Translations under genes and position numbers: made by a program
Source of the DNA: Denitratimonas tolerans
GTDB lineage: Bacteria > Pseudomonadota > Gammaproteobacteria > Xanthomonadales > Xanthomonadaceae
NCBI RefSeq assembly: GCF_037203605.1
Contig: NZ_JBBDHC010000016.1
Coordinates: forward strand, 23,631-87,630
Reading direction: 5' to 3'
Length of the DNA: 64,000 nucleotides
Shown here: in pieces, positions 36,301 through 43,449 of the stretch
Numbering within the stretch: the stretch's first letter is position 1
How the letters are laid out: every line of letters begins with the position of its first letter
Notes under the pieces: model-generated
Databases searched by the model: none
The model's input: the letters and a program-made list of their open reading frames with translations, nothing else
Told to the model about the DNA's origin: nothing

Positions 36301-36340
36301 ACCGCGCTCGGTGCGCTTCATGGTGCAGTACGACTTCTGA
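33320..36340 (+). CDS. TonB-dependent receptor, Oar-like with carboxypeptidase-regulatory N-terminal domain
   Basis: 1006-residue outer-membrane transporter. A signal peptide ends at VQAQ. Residues ~30-105 form a CarbopepD-reg-like beta domain (VTGRASAGDTITITN, GSYRFSQLPTGQYQVS), followed by a TonB-box-like DTVEVVGGG. The plug covers ~110-240 (ARLPVARDTTAVALLAPG, GFNITNT, GGYGAEFGRSTGGVVNQVSKRGSNEFHAG). The rest is a large beta barrel ending RFMVQYDF with terminal Phe. Proteins of this class import large or unusual substrates such as peptides or glycans. AAGGGG precedes ATG 33320. A protease gene is upstream and two sulfotransferases are downstream. Substrate unknown. Confidence 0.94.
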   Translation: MASRSITRGLRRSALTVALGLCFVGGVQAQTNVAGAVTGRASAGDTITITNPATGFSRTITVDSSGSYRFSQLPTGQYQVSRNGADARNVVVNVGGATNVDFSAAARLDTVEVVGGGVINPIDVSSVESSTIMTAAQIARLPVARDTTAVALLAPGTVKGDAAFGNLASFGGASVAENQYFFNGFNITNTFNNLDFAAIPFEAIAEQQTKTGGYGAEFGRSTGGVVNQVSKRGSNEFHAGGNLFWSPESLVETRRSYYLNDGTLSADRSNNTTGTALTGAVWASGALVQDRLFAYGLLQYSDQGGSEAFSSSRGFSTSQTSTQPKWLVKLDWNINDSNILEFTGISDRRKYETDYFSTKYDDPVSPINPQFDQFKGTEYNRAGGETYIAKYTGYLTDAITLSALAGTSTSARENYSVTADGTRNSYQGTVGQPANGCPVITDARPSAVNRQVPSISGCALANFLGRPDAEDTRDQFRVDLEWLFGDHMLRGGVDIDNFESVAGESYSGGAVWRYGRYASTGYTGENEVVRKRVFQSGSTVAVDQTAFYIEDSWNITPNFMAYLGLRWDTFDNMNGDGETFAKIKNQFAPRLGFSWDVKGDSSLKVFGNAGRYALPLTATVAVRGASKSLYSEEFFTYTGVDPATGAPIGLVRIDNPANGRPIRYLNNEFGVGKNPETIADQGLKPMYQDEYIFGFQKQLADNLSLGTRVVRRDLKAAIDDQCDYRPIIEWALANGFTDDGGIFIEPEDKTQDSDIAVYNPGFAFCHLYNPGRDSTFKMDINGDGTLEEVKLTADQLGPDAKRTYTAVEVFFETSWDRAFLQGSYTWSKSRGNTEGGVKSDIGQDDTGTTQDFDYPELMEGADGYLPNDRRHSFKLFGAYDVTDTVTVGAALIMQSGRPINCFGFHPTDSGYGNSYFYCEGELKPRGTSGRTPWTRTLDLNVQWRPAFAEDRLTLKMDVFNVFDSQRETSVNEFGEDSAGNWQPNVWQSATGYQAPRSVRFMVQYDF

Positions 36341-36363
36341 TCCACCCGTGCCGCAATCCCTTC

Positions 36364-36392
36364 GACGGCCGCCTCGCGCGGCCGTCTTTTTT
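36364..36392 (+). terminator. Rho-independent terminator of the TonB-dependent receptor gene
   Basis: GACGGCCGC-CTCGC-GCGGCCGTC followed by TTTTTT: 9-bp stem, 5-nt loop, six T, starting 23 nt after the stop codon. It separates the receptor from the sulfotransferases. Confidence 0.93.
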
Positions 36393-36416
36393 GTTGCCGC
36401 CGTCCGTGGCGGCAAC
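36393..36416. repeat. Second hairpin directly after the terminator
   Basis: GTTGCCGCC-GTCCGT-GGCGGCAAC, a perfect 9-bp stem with 6-nt loop that begins at the base after the T-tract. No T-run follows on the plus strand. It may block readthrough or stabilise an RNA end. Confidence 0.6.
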
Positions 36417-36529
36417 CCGTCGGGCCATCGCTGCGCGATGTCGAAAACGTGCTCCAGGCAGTTTTTTGGGTGACCCGGCAAATCATCCGGGCTAGAGTCA
36501 TCGTCCCGGACCCACAGGATTCCCGCGCG

Positions 36530-38110
36530 ATGCAGGCAGACGCCGACGCACGCTGGCAGGAGGCCGAACGCTTCAGTGCCGCAGGCCAGGATGCGCGCGC
36601 CGACCCCATCTACCGCAGCCTGCTTGGCGTGCGCGAACACGCGCCCTGGGCGCACCTGCGGCTGGCGGTTGCGGCGCTGCGTGCGGGCGATGCGCAGGCG
36701 AGCGAGGCGCACGCGCTGGGCGCGTTCGGCGGGGCCTGGGCCGATCCGGAGCTGCTCGAACTGGTTGCAAAGCTGCTGCTGCGCACCGGCTGCGTGCGCG
36801 AGGCGCTGGCCTGCGCCGAGGCCCTGCTGCGGCTCGATGCGCCGACGAGCGCGCTGGCCGAAGTGGGCAAGATGCTGTCCGACCACATGCTTCCCGAGGC
36901 CGCTCTGCCGCTGCTGCAGCGGGCGATGGCGAAGGGCCTGTCGCGCGCTCCGATGGTGCAGTATCTGGTCGGCCTCAACCTCCTGTACGCCGGCCGCCAC
37001 GCCGAGGCGCTGGAGGCGCTGGAAGCGAGCCTGCGCGGCAATCCGGATCTCGCGCCGGCGCACTGGGCGCTGGCCAAGCTGGCCGATGCGCCAACCCGCG
37101 CAGCGCGCATCGACCGCCTGCGCGCCGCGCTGGATCGCATACCGCCGGACGCACAGGATGCACCGCTCCTGGGCTACGCGCTCTTCCATGAGCTGGACCG
37201 CGCCGGCGATACCGCCGCCGCCTGGCCGCTGCTCGAACAGGCGATGCGCCGGCGGCGCGCCCAGGTCCGCTACGACGAGTCGGCGCAGGACGCGCTGTTC
37301 GACGCGGCCGCGCGCGCGCTGGAGCTGCCGGAGGCGAGCGCGAACGAGCCGCTGCACGATGGCGGCGCGCAGCCGCTCTTCGTGGTCGGAATGCCGCGCA
37401 CCGGCACCACGGTGATCGAGCAGCACCTGTGCGCGCGCACCGATGCGGCCAGCGCGGGGGAGCTGCGCGACCTGGCGCTGCAGCTGCGCCGCGTCACCGG
37501 CCGCGCCGGCCCGCCGCACTTCGATGCGCAGCAGCTGGCCATCGACGCCGGGCAGGCGCGCGAACTGGGCGCGCGCTACCTGGAGCGCAGCCGCTGGCGC
37601 GCGCAGGGCCACGCGCTCTACCTCGACAAGTGGCCGGAGAACTACCTGGCCATCGGCCTGATCCTGGCGGCGCTGCCGGCGGCGCGCGTGGTCTGGGTGC
37701 GGCGCGATCCGATGGACGCGTGCTTCTCCAACCTCAAGGAGTGGTTCGCCGCCTCCTATTTCTACAGCTATGACATGGGCGAGGTGGCGCGCCACTGCGC
37801 CCGCTTCGAACGCCTGCACGCCCTGGCCCGGAGCCGCGCCGGTGCGCGGGTGGCCTGCATCGGCTACGAGGACTTCGCGCGCGCGCCCGAGGCGACCATC
37901 GAGCGCGCCATCGACGCGCTCGGGATTCCCCGCCGCGCCGCCGCGCCGTCCGCGCCGCAGGGGACCATCGCCACCGCCAGCGCCGCCCAGGCGCGCGAAG
38001 CCGTCAGCACGCGCCACATCGGTGCCTGGCGGCGCTATGCGCAGCCGCTTGCGCCGCTGCGCGCCGAGCTGGAGCGCCTGGGTCTTGCTGCCGGCGAGAG
38101 CCGCGCGTGA
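36530..38110 (+). CDS. TPR-sulfotransferase, first copy
   Basis: 526 residues. The N-terminal half is a helical TPR solenoid (LRLAVAALRAGDAQASEAHALG, GLNLLYAGRHAEALEALEASL). The C-terminal half is a PAPS-dependent sulfotransferase domain of the protein-tyrosine-sulfotransferase-like group: PAPS phosphate loop FVVGMPRTGTTVIEQHL, YLDKWPENYL, and 3'-phosphate motif WVRRDPMDACFSNLKEWF. Start 36530 is preferred over the upstream GTG 36449; a TAGAGT -10 lies at 36493. Stop and next start overlap (GTGA). Acceptor unknown; TPRs suggest a peptide or protein. Confidence 0.9.
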   Translation: MQADADARWQEAERFSAAGQDARADPIYRSLLGVREHAPWAHLRLAVAALRAGDAQASEAHALGAFGGAWADPELLELVAKLLLRTGCVREALACAEALLRLDAPTSALAEVGKMLSDHMLPEAALPLLQRAMAKGLSRAPMVQYLVGLNLLYAGRHAEALEALEASLRGNPDLAPAHWALAKLADAPTRAARIDRLRAALDRIPPDAQDAPLLGYALFHELDRAGDTAAAWPLLEQAMRRRRAQVRYDESAQDALFDAAARALELPEASANEPLHDGGAQPLFVVGMPRTGTTVIEQHLCARTDAASAGELRDLALQLRRVTGRAGPPHFDAQQLAIDAGQARELGARYLERSRWRAQGHALYLDKWPENYLAIGLILAALPAARVVWVRRDPMDACFSNLKEWFAASYFYSYDMGEVARHCARFERLHALARSRAGARVACIGYEDFARAPEATIERAIDALGIPRRAAAPSAPQGTIATASAAQAREAVSTRHIGAWRRYAQPLAPLRAELERLGLAAGESRA

Positions 38111-39675
38111 GCGCTGGCACGGACCCGACCCGCGCGCTGCTCGACCACGCCCTGCCGCTGGTCGAACGCGGCGATCTGGCGAGTCTGCGGCACGTGCTCG
38201 ACGGCATCCCCGCGGTGCCGGAGCGCCTTGCGCGCCATCTGGTCGAGACCTCCTATGCCGAGGCCCTCGCCGGCCGCTATCGTGCCTCGCGCGCCGCCGC
38301 GCTGCTGGCCTTCGCCCTGAGCCCGAAGGATGCCGACACGCGCCGCCAGCTCGCGGCGCGGTTGCGCACCACCAACGACGTGCCGCAGCTGCTCGATCTC
38401 ATCCGCGCTTCCGGCCCGCCCGCGCGCATTCCGATCCCGCTGCTGCTGGGCTACGCCGCCCAGCTCTCCTACCTCAACCTGCAGGAGCGGGCGCTGGCGT
38501 ATCTGGACGAGGCGCGCCGCGGCGATCCCGACTATCCGCCCACCCTGCTGTCGCGCGGGCAGGTGCTGACCTACCTCGGGCGCGCCGAGGCGGCGCGCGC
38601 CGAGTTCGAACGCTGCATCGCGATCGCCCCGCGGATCGGCCAGGCGCACTGGTTCCTCTCGCACGTCCGCCGCGCCACGCCGGCGGACAACCGCGTCGCG
38701 CGCCTGCGTGAGGCGCTTGCGCAGGCGCGCCTGCCGGCGCAGGAGGAGGCGTCGTTTGCCTTTGCCCTGCACAAGGAGCTTGATGATCTGGGCGAAATCG
38801 ACGGCGCGTGGCAGGCGCTGGTGCGGGCCTGCGCGGCCAAGCGCGGCACCCTGAAGTACGCGATCGGGGACACCCGACGGCGGGTGGACGCGCTGCTGGC
38901 GATGCCGCCGCTGGCCAGCGCCGCCGCCGCGGACGGTCCCGTGCCGATCTTCATCGTCGGGATGCACCGCTCCGGCACCACGCTGTTGGAGCAGCTACTC
39001 GACGCCAGCGCGCAGGTGCAGGGCATCGGCGAGATGTACGACTTCACCTGCGCCATGCGCCACGCCACCGACCATCCCTGCCGCGGCGTGATCGACGCGA
39101 CCCTGATCGAACGCGCCGCCGGGGCCGACCTCGCCGCCGCCGGGCGGCGCTATCTGGCCGGCCTCGCCTGGCGGCTCGATGCGCGTCCCTTCTTCACCGA
39201 CAAGCTGCCGACCAACTTCTTCAATCTCGGTTTCATCTGCGCGGCCCTGCCGCAGGCGAGGATCCTGCACCTGCGGCGCGATCCGATGGAGACCTGTTTC
39301 TCCAACCTGCGCGAGCTGTTTTCCGACGTCAACGCCCATTCCTACGACCAGGCGGAGCTGGCCGACTACTGCCTGCAGTACCAGCGCCTGATGGCGCACT
39401 GGCACGCGCGCCATCCGGGCCGGATCCTCGATGTCGACTATGCGCAGCTCACCGCCGATCCCGCTGGAACGATGCGCCGGGTCGCGGCGTTCTGCGGGAT
39501 CGCGTACCAGGATGCCATGAGCGATCCACGCAGCAGCACGCGCGCGGTGGCGACCGCGAGCGCGCTGCAGGTGCGCAGCGGCGTAGTGCGGCGCGACACG
39601 CCCAAGTGGCTGCCGTATGCGGCGCATCTGCGGCCGCTGGCGGAGGCTCTGGCGCGCGGCGCGGGCGCGGCCTGA
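38107..39675 (+). CDS. TPR-sulfotransferase, second copy
   Basis: 522 residues with the same architecture as the gene before it: TPR repeats (AQLSYLNLQERALAYLDEA, TYLGRAEAARAEFERCI) then a sulfotransferase domain with FIVGMHRSGTTLLEQLL, FFTDKLPTNFFNLGFI and HLRRDPMETCFSNLRELF. It begins with GTG inside the stop of the first copy, so the two are translated together. The copies have diverged well beyond a recent duplication, suggesting distinct acceptors or a heterodimer (inference). Confidence 0.9.
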   Translation: MSAGTDPTRALLDHALPLVERGDLASLRHVLDGIPAVPERLARHLVETSYAEALAGRYRASRAAALLAFALSPKDADTRRQLAARLRTTNDVPQLLDLIRASGPPARIPIPLLLGYAAQLSYLNLQERALAYLDEARRGDPDYPPTLLSRGQVLTYLGRAEAARAEFERCIAIAPRIGQAHWFLSHVRRATPADNRVARLREALAQARLPAQEEASFAFALHKELDDLGEIDGAWQALVRACAAKRGTLKYAIGDTRRRVDALLAMPPLASAAAADGPVPIFIVGMHRSGTTLLEQLLDASAQVQGIGEMYDFTCAMRHATDHPCRGVIDATLIERAAGADLAAAGRRYLAGLAWRLDARPFFTDKLPTNFFNLGFICAALPQARILHLRRDPMETCFSNLRELFSDVNAHSYDQAELADYCLQYQRLMAHWHARHPGRILDVDYAQLTADPAGTMRRVAAFCGIAYQDAMSDPRSSTRAVATASALQVRSGVVRRDTPKWLPYAAHLRPLAEALARGAGAA

Positions 39676-39714
39676 CCGCCGCGCCCCGCGGCAGCCGGGG
39701 GAACGGTCGCGCGC

Positions 39715-39912
39715 TCAGAGCGTCAGGATCAGTTTGTCGTTGCGGGTGTGGCGCAGGCGGTATTCGCGGTCGCCGTGGCGGATGAGGATCTCGCGCTGCC
39801 CGCGCAGGAGATCGCGGCTGTCGATGACCGGGTGGTCGGACGGCGGTGCGCCGGTGGACGGTCGGCGCACCGCAACGGCGCGCGAGGCGATGACCTCGAA
39901 GGTCTGGTGCAT
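39715..39912 (-). CDS. hemP: Hemin uptake protein HemP
   Basis: 65-residue small protein. The C-terminal half has the HemP signature IDSRDLLRGQREILIRHG followed by YRLRHTRNDKLILTL. In other bacteria HemP is iron-regulated and needed for, or activates, expression of haem-uptake genes next to it. Here no haem receptor follows; it converges on the second sulfotransferase gene. A Fur-box-like sequence lies 44-62 nt upstream of its start. Confidence in the family is high; local function is uncertain. Confidence 0.88.
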   Translation of the reverse strand: MHQTFEVIASRAVAVRRPSTGAPPSDHPVIDSRDLLRGQREILIRHGDREYRLRHTRNDKLILTL

Positions 39913-39955
39913 GGAAGGGATTTCGACCGGGATGCGCCGGGATGGGCGTTGTTCA

Positions 39956-39974
39956 AATGCTAGTCATTCCCATT
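39956..39974 (-). promoter_or_regulatory. Fur-box-like operator upstream of hemP
   Basis: AATGCTAGTCATTCCCATT (plus-strand reading) agrees at 16 of 19 positions with AATGATAATCATTCTCATT, a standard form of the gammaproteobacterial Fur site. It lies between the hemP start and the end of the aldo/keto reductase gene, as expected for the hemP promoter. Confidence 0.7.
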
Positions 39975-39980
39975 CGCATG

Positions 39981-40958
39981 TCAATCGTCGGCAAGCGCAT
40001 CCAGCCGCGCGAGCGTGCCCGGATCCAGCCGTTGCGCGAGCGCCAGGGCCGCCAGGTTGGCGTCCAGCTGCGCGGTCGACGAGCAGCCCAGGATGACGCT
40101 GGAGACCTTGGGATTGCGCAGGCACCAGGCGATGGCCAGCGCGGCCGGCGTGGCGTCCAGCGCGTCCGCCAGGTCCGCAAGCCGCGCCACCGCCGCATCG
40201 CGCGCGGCCTCGGAGGCGCCCGGCAGGACGCCGTCGTGCCAGCCGTGGTCGCGGCGCGCCCGGCGCGAACCCTCGGGAATCCGGCCCTGCGCATACTTGC
40301 CGCTCAACAGGCCCGAGGCCAGCGGCGACCAGGTGGTCAGGCCGAGGCCGGGATCGTCGTACAGCGGCGCGTATTCGAACTCCACCCGCTTGCGGTGCAG
40401 CAGGTTGTACTGCGCCTGTTCGGCCGTGGGCGGGGTCAGCCCGTTCGTCCGCGCGCAGCGCAGCGCGGACCGGATCAGTTCGGCGGGCCATTCGGAGGTG
40501 CCCCAGTAGAGCACCTTGCCGGTGCGCACCAGCAGGTCCATCGCCGCGACCGTTTCCTCCACCGGCGTCTCCGGATCGGGCCGGTGGCAGAAGAAGAGGT
40601 CGAGGTAATCGGTACGAAGGCGTGCGAGCGCCGCGTCGCAGGCATCGCGCAGATGCTTGCGCGAAAGACCGCGCTGGGTCGGACGCGGATCGGGGGCCGC
40701 GCCGAAGAAGGCCTTGCTGCTCAGGCAGATCGCGTCGCGCGGCAGGCGCAGGTCGGCGATCACGTCGCCCAGCCATTCTTCGGCCAGGCCGCCGGCGTAG
40801 TTCTCGGCGCTGTCGAACAGGCTGATGCCGGCATCGTAGGCGTGCGCCACCAGGCGACGCGCGCCGCCGCGATCCAGCGCACCGCCGAAGGTGATCCAGG
40901 AACCCAGCGCGAGTGCGGAAACCTTCAGCCCGCTGTGCCCGAGACGGCGGTAATCCAT
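39981..40958 (-). CDS. Aldo/keto reductase, Kv-beta/YghZ-like
   Basis: 325-residue NADPH-dependent TIM-barrel reductase. The catalytic tetrad is visible: Asp and Tyr in FDSAENYAGG, Lys in LSSKAFF, His in FFCHRPD. The remaining cofactor elements (WGTSEWPAELI, QAQYNLLHR, TTWSPLASGLLSGKY) fit the K+ channel beta-subunit-like branch. GGGAGGATTCGCC precedes ATG 40958. It reads toward hemP, but the Fur site between them suggests separate control. Substrate not evident. Confidence 0.9.
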   Translation of the reverse strand: MDYRRLGHSGLKVSALALGSWITFGGALDRGGARRLVAHAYDAGISLFDSAENYAGGLAEEWLGDVIADLRLPRDAICLSSKAFFGAAPDPRPTQRGLSRKHLRDACDAALARLRTDYLDLFFCHRPDPETPVEETVAAMDLLVRTGKVLYWGTSEWPAELIRSALRCARTNGLTPPTAEQAQYNLLHRKRVEFEYAPLYDDPGLGLTTWSPLASGLLSGKYAQGRIPEGSRRARRDHGWHDGVLPGASEAARDAAVARLADLADALDATPAALAIAWCLRNPKVSSVILGCSSTAQLDANLAALALAQRLDPGTLARLDALADD

Positions 40959-41155
40959 GGCGAATCCTCCCTGGCAGTGATCGCTGCGGCGAACAGTGTA
41001 CGGTGCCGGACCGTGCTTGCCAGCGCGCCGTCCGGCGACTGCGGCGCGCGCGCCCGGACGCCGGTTGCGCCGGTGCGCGCGCTTGCCCTAGGCTCCGTCC
41101 GTTGCGCCTCGCGCGCACCGGCACGATTGCCGCAACTTCGCACGGGGAAACATCG

Positions 41156-42433
41156 ATGAGCCTGAAACTTCGCCTGGTGGTGATGATCTTCCTGCAGTTC
41201 TTCGTATGGGGAGCGTGGCTGATCACCATCGGGGCGTACTGGTTCCAGAGCCGGCAGTGGTCGGCAGGCGAGTTCGGCATCATCTTCTCGACCATGGGCA
41301 TCGCCTCGCTGTTCATGCCCCCGCTGATGGGCATCGTGGCGGACAAGTGGATCCGCGCCGAGCGGCTCTACGGCATCCTGCACCTGCTCGGTGCCGTGAT
41401 GCTCTTCACCCTGCCGCTGGTCGACACGCCCAAGGCGTTCTTCTGGGTGATGCTGGTCAACATGTGCTTCTACATGCCGACCATCGCGCTGGCGATCACG
41501 GTGGCCTACAACGCGCTCAAGCAGGACGGCCACAATATCGTGAAGGCTTACCCGCCGATCCGGGTCTGGGGCACGGTGGGCTTCATCGCGGCGATGTGGA
41601 TGGTGAGCCTCTCGGGCTTCGAGGTGACCGCCGGGCAGTTCCAGATCGCCGGCGTCGCCGCGGTGCTGCTGGGGCTGTACGCCTTCACGCTGCCGCCCTG
41701 CCCGCCGCGCTACACCGCCCACACCTCGCTGATCGACTCGCTCGGGCTGCGCTCCTTCGCGCTGATGAAGGACTACAAGATGGCGGTGTTCTTCATCTTC
41801 GCCATGTTCCTGGGCGGCGCGCTGCAGCTCACCAACGCCTACGGCGACACCTTCCTGCACGATTTCGCCAAGCTGCCCGAGTTCAAGGATGCGCTCGCGA
41901 TCCGCTACCCGGCGATCACCATGTCGATCTCGCAGATTTCCGAGACCCTGCTGATCCTGGCCATTCCCTTCTTCCTTACCCGCTACGGCATCAAGACCGT
42001 GATGCTGATGAGCATGGTGGCCTGGGTGCTGCGCTTCGGCCTGTTCGCCTACGCCGATCCGGGCCCGCTGCTGTGGATGATCCTCCTGTCCAACATCATC
42101 TACGGGCTGGCCTTCGACTTCTTCAACGTCTCCGGCTCGCTGTTCGTGGAAAGCGAGGCCGACCCGCAGATCCGCGCCAGCGCCCAGGGCCTGTTCATGC
42201 TGATGACCAACGGCATCGGCGCGGTGCTGGGCAACCTGATCGCCGGCTGGGCCATCGACACCTTCTTCACCATTCCGGGCTGCGACCCGGGCAGCCAGAT
42301 CTGTTTCGAATGGCGCGGCATCTGGCTCAGCTTCGCCGGCTACGCGGCGGTGGTCACGGTACTGTTCGCGATCCTGTTCCGGCACAGGCACACGCCGGCT
42401 GACGCCGCCCGGATCGGCGCGGCGCATGCCTGA
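41156..42433 (+). CDS. Nucleoside:H+ symporter family MFS transporter (NupG/XapB-like)
   Basis: 425 residues, about 12 transmembrane segments. The N-terminus LRLVVMIFLQFFVWGAWLITIGAY, SLFMPPLMGIVADKWI, and IRVWGTVGFIAAMW match the nucleoside H+ symporter family. The next gene, overlapping by 8 nt, is a ribokinase-like sugar kinase, which supports uptake of nucleosides followed by use of the ribose part. ATG 41156 follows GGGGAAA. Confidence 0.9.
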   Translation: MSLKLRLVVMIFLQFFVWGAWLITIGAYWFQSRQWSAGEFGIIFSTMGIASLFMPPLMGIVADKWIRAERLYGILHLLGAVMLFTLPLVDTPKAFFWVMLVNMCFYMPTIALAITVAYNALKQDGHNIVKAYPPIRVWGTVGFIAAMWMVSLSGFEVTAGQFQIAGVAAVLLGLYAFTLPPCPPRYTAHTSLIDSLGLRSFALMKDYKMAVFFIFAMFLGGALQLTNAYGDTFLHDFAKLPEFKDALAIRYPAITMSISQISETLLILAIPFFLTRYGIKTVMLMSMVAWVLRFGLFAYADPGPLLWMILLSNIIYGLAFDFFNVSGSLFVESEADPQIRASAQGLFMLMTNGIGAVLGNLIAGWAIDTFFTIPGCDPGSQICFEWRGIWLSFAGYAAVVTVLFAILFRHRHTPADAARIGAAHA

Positions 42434-43409
42434 GAGCCGCGCCGTGGCCTGCGACGTCGCCGTGGTCGGCTCCTACAACCAGGACTTCGTCTGGCGCACC
42501 GACCACTTTCCGGTGCCGGGTGAAACCCGTCTCGGCAGGTTTTCCACCGGCCCCGGCGGCAAGGGCTTCAACCAGGCGGTGGCCGCGGCGCGTCAGGGTG
42601 CGAAGGTGATCTTCATTGGCGCGCTGGGGCGCGACGCGATCGGGCAGGGCGCGGCGGCGCTGGCCCACGCCGAAGGCATCGACGCGCGCTGGCAGTGGTG
42701 CGAGGACCAGCCCAGCGGCAACGCCGCCATCGTGCTCGATGCCGCCGGCCAGAACCTGATCGTGGTCGGATCCGGGGCCAACCTCGCGCTGTCGCCCGCG
42801 CACGTCGAGGCGCAGCGTGCCGCCATCGACGCAGCGCGCGTGGTGCTGACCCAGCACGAGGTCGCGCCCGACGCCACGGGCCGCGCGCTCGCGCTCGCGC
42901 GCGAGGCCGGGCGCATCACCGTCCACAATCCCGCGCCGCCGCTGGCCGACGAGGACGGTAGCCTGCTGCCGCTGGTGGATGTGCTCACCCCCAACGAAAC
43001 CGAGTTCACGCACCTGCTGGCGCGCTGCGCCGGCGTGGCGATGGACGCCGGTGCACTGGGTGTCATGGCCGACGACGCCCTGCACGCGCTGGCGCGGCGG
43101 CTGGGCGTGCCCACCGTGGTGATCACCCTCGGCGCGGCAGGTGCCTTCGTCTCGCACGCCGACCCGGCGCGCTGGGGCGATGCCCGCGCCGCCTACCGCG
43201 TACCGGCCGCGCGCGTGCAGCCGCGCGACACCACCGGCGCGGGCGATGCCTTCAGCGGCAGCCTCGCCGCCGCGCTGGCGCAGCGCGGCGAGGCACCCTT
43301 CGCCACCGCCATCACCCATGCCACCCGGGTGGCGGGGCTGGCGACCGAATCGCCCGGCGCGGCAGATGCCATGCCCACGCGCGAGGCGCTGCGCGAGCGC
43401 TTTGGCTGA
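42426..43409 (+). CDS. PfkB-family ribokinase
   Basis: 327-residue sugar kinase. Ribokinase elements are VVGSYNQDFVWRTDHFPVPGET, the GPGGKGFNQAVAAAR loop, LTPNETEF, and the catalytic-base anion-hole motif DTTGAGDAFSG. It is translationally coupled to the nucleoside transporter, so ribose from nucleosides is the likely substrate. No nucleosidase is adjacent, so the splitting step must be elsewhere. Confidence 0.88.
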   Translation: MPESRAVACDVAVVGSYNQDFVWRTDHFPVPGETRLGRFSTGPGGKGFNQAVAAARQGAKVIFIGALGRDAIGQGAAALAHAEGIDARWQWCEDQPSGNAAIVLDAAGQNLIVVGSGANLALSPAHVEAQRAAIDAARVVLTQHEVAPDATGRALALAREAGRITVHNPAPPLADEDGSLLPLVDVLTPNETEFTHLLARCAGVAMDAGALGVMADDALHALARRLGVPTVVITLGAAGAFVSHADPARWGDARAAYRVPAARVQPRDTTGAGDAFSGSLAAALAQRGEAPFATAITHATRVAGLATESPGAADAMPTREALRERFG

Positions 43410-43437
43410 GCGCTGCGCGCCGAACCGGCGTCGATGG

Positions 43438-43443
43438 GATAAT
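43438..43443 (+). promoter_or_regulatory. GATAAT hexamer 6 nt before the dusB start
   Basis: GGGATAAT-CCGCCC-ATG. The hexamer ends at -7 relative to the ATG, the spacing expected if transcription starts on the A of the start codon. No Shine-Dalgarno sequence is present. Confidence 0.4.
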
Positions 43444-43449
43444 CCGCCC

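Noticed and set aside
33245..38017. 1590-codon open frame on the minus strand across the TonB receptor and sulfotransferase
   Set aside because: It is antisense to clear genes with signal peptide and catalytic motifs, its protein is a monotonous Gly/Val/Arg/His mix, and the open frame is expected from the third-position GC bias.
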